Positions 63,975 through 64,000 of a DNA stretch of 64,000 bases are shown here, one piece after another. The stretch comes from QPIN01 sp965224575. GTDB taxonomy: Bacteria > Pseudomonadota > Gammaproteobacteria > Methylococcales > Methylomonadaceae. Below the pieces are notes generated by a model. That model was not told the origin of the DNA and did not search any database. It saw only the letters and a list, made by a program, of their open reading frames with translations. The stretch lies in NCBI GenBank assembly GCA_965224575.1, contig CBDCZQ010000004.1, positions 121,817 through 185,816 of the forward strand, written 5' to 3'. The position numbers and the translations under genes were made by a program. Each line of letters begins with the position of its first letter. Position 1 is the stretch's first letter.

Positions 63975-64000
63975 CCGCCAAAATCTAGCCCTATATTTCG

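Overview
The window looks like a chromosomal piece of an AT-rich gammaproteobacterial methylotroph, most likely a methanotroph of the Methylococcales. The argument is a full set of tetrahydromethanopterin/methylofuran-linked C1 genes (fae, mch, two RimK-like ATP-grasp enzymes, a CitG-like protein, mfnD/E/F-like genes and a HisA-like protein) inside an otherwise typical gammaproteobacterial background (hfq-hflX-hflK-hflC-hisZ-purA, miaA-mutL, nadK-recN, greB, minor-pilin/PilY1 operon). The taxonomic placement is inference; no rRNA gene is present.

Layout. 0-14.3 kb: rpsF, then two signalling proteins (REC-GGDEF-EAL; hybrid histidine kinase with REC and HPt) and a 2876-residue surface protein with an LEPR-type N-terminus, DUF4347, two long beta-repeat blocks, PKD, NHL-like and cadherin repeats and a C-terminal membrane segment. 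14.5-21.3 kb: nadK-recN, a glutathione-transferase-fold protein, greB, a cupin, a truncated haemoglobin and ada. 21.4-29.4 kb: type IV pilus minor-pilin operon (two fimT-like pseudopilins, pilV, pilW, pilX, pilY1, a small basic exported protein, a pilE-type pilin), all on the minus strand. 30-42 kb: one long minus-strand housekeeping run, pabB - mfnE-like kinase - DUF2959 - mutL - miaA - hfq - hflX, then hflK-hflC, then hisZ-purA, separated by hairpin terminators. 42-45.5 kb: a chemoreceptor, a small exported protein and an M23 lipoprotein. 45.8-53.2 kb: the C1-cofactor cluster. 54-61 kb: accessory region with a secreted PL14-type polysaccharide lyase, a PfkB kinase, a transglutaminase-like protein and a Roc/COR-type GTPase that is split in two frames. 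61.4-64 kb: a FeoA-FeoB fusion interrupted by a 7-bp tandem duplication.

How the genes work together. Fae condenses formaldehyde with H4MPT and Mch converts methenyl-H4MPT to formyl-H4MPT; the neighbouring ATP-grasp, CitG-like, HisA-like, mfnD/E/F-like and pabB genes are biosynthetic genes for H4MPT and the methylofuran cofactor. The oxidation genes mtdB and the formyltransferase/hydrolase complex are not in this window.

The intergenic DNA is rich in repeats. Four copies of an 86-87 bp imperfect palindrome (MITE-like) lie at 14.3, 19.5, 56.1 and 58.1 kb. A second set consists of long imperfect palindromes of 120-210 bp (0.8, 18.9, 29.8, 44.0, 45.6 kb); three of these have unrelated arms but the same central core. 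The points most worth a second look are the feoB duplication, the split Roc GTPase with its Ala-Thr hexanucleotide array, and the palindromes with a shared core.
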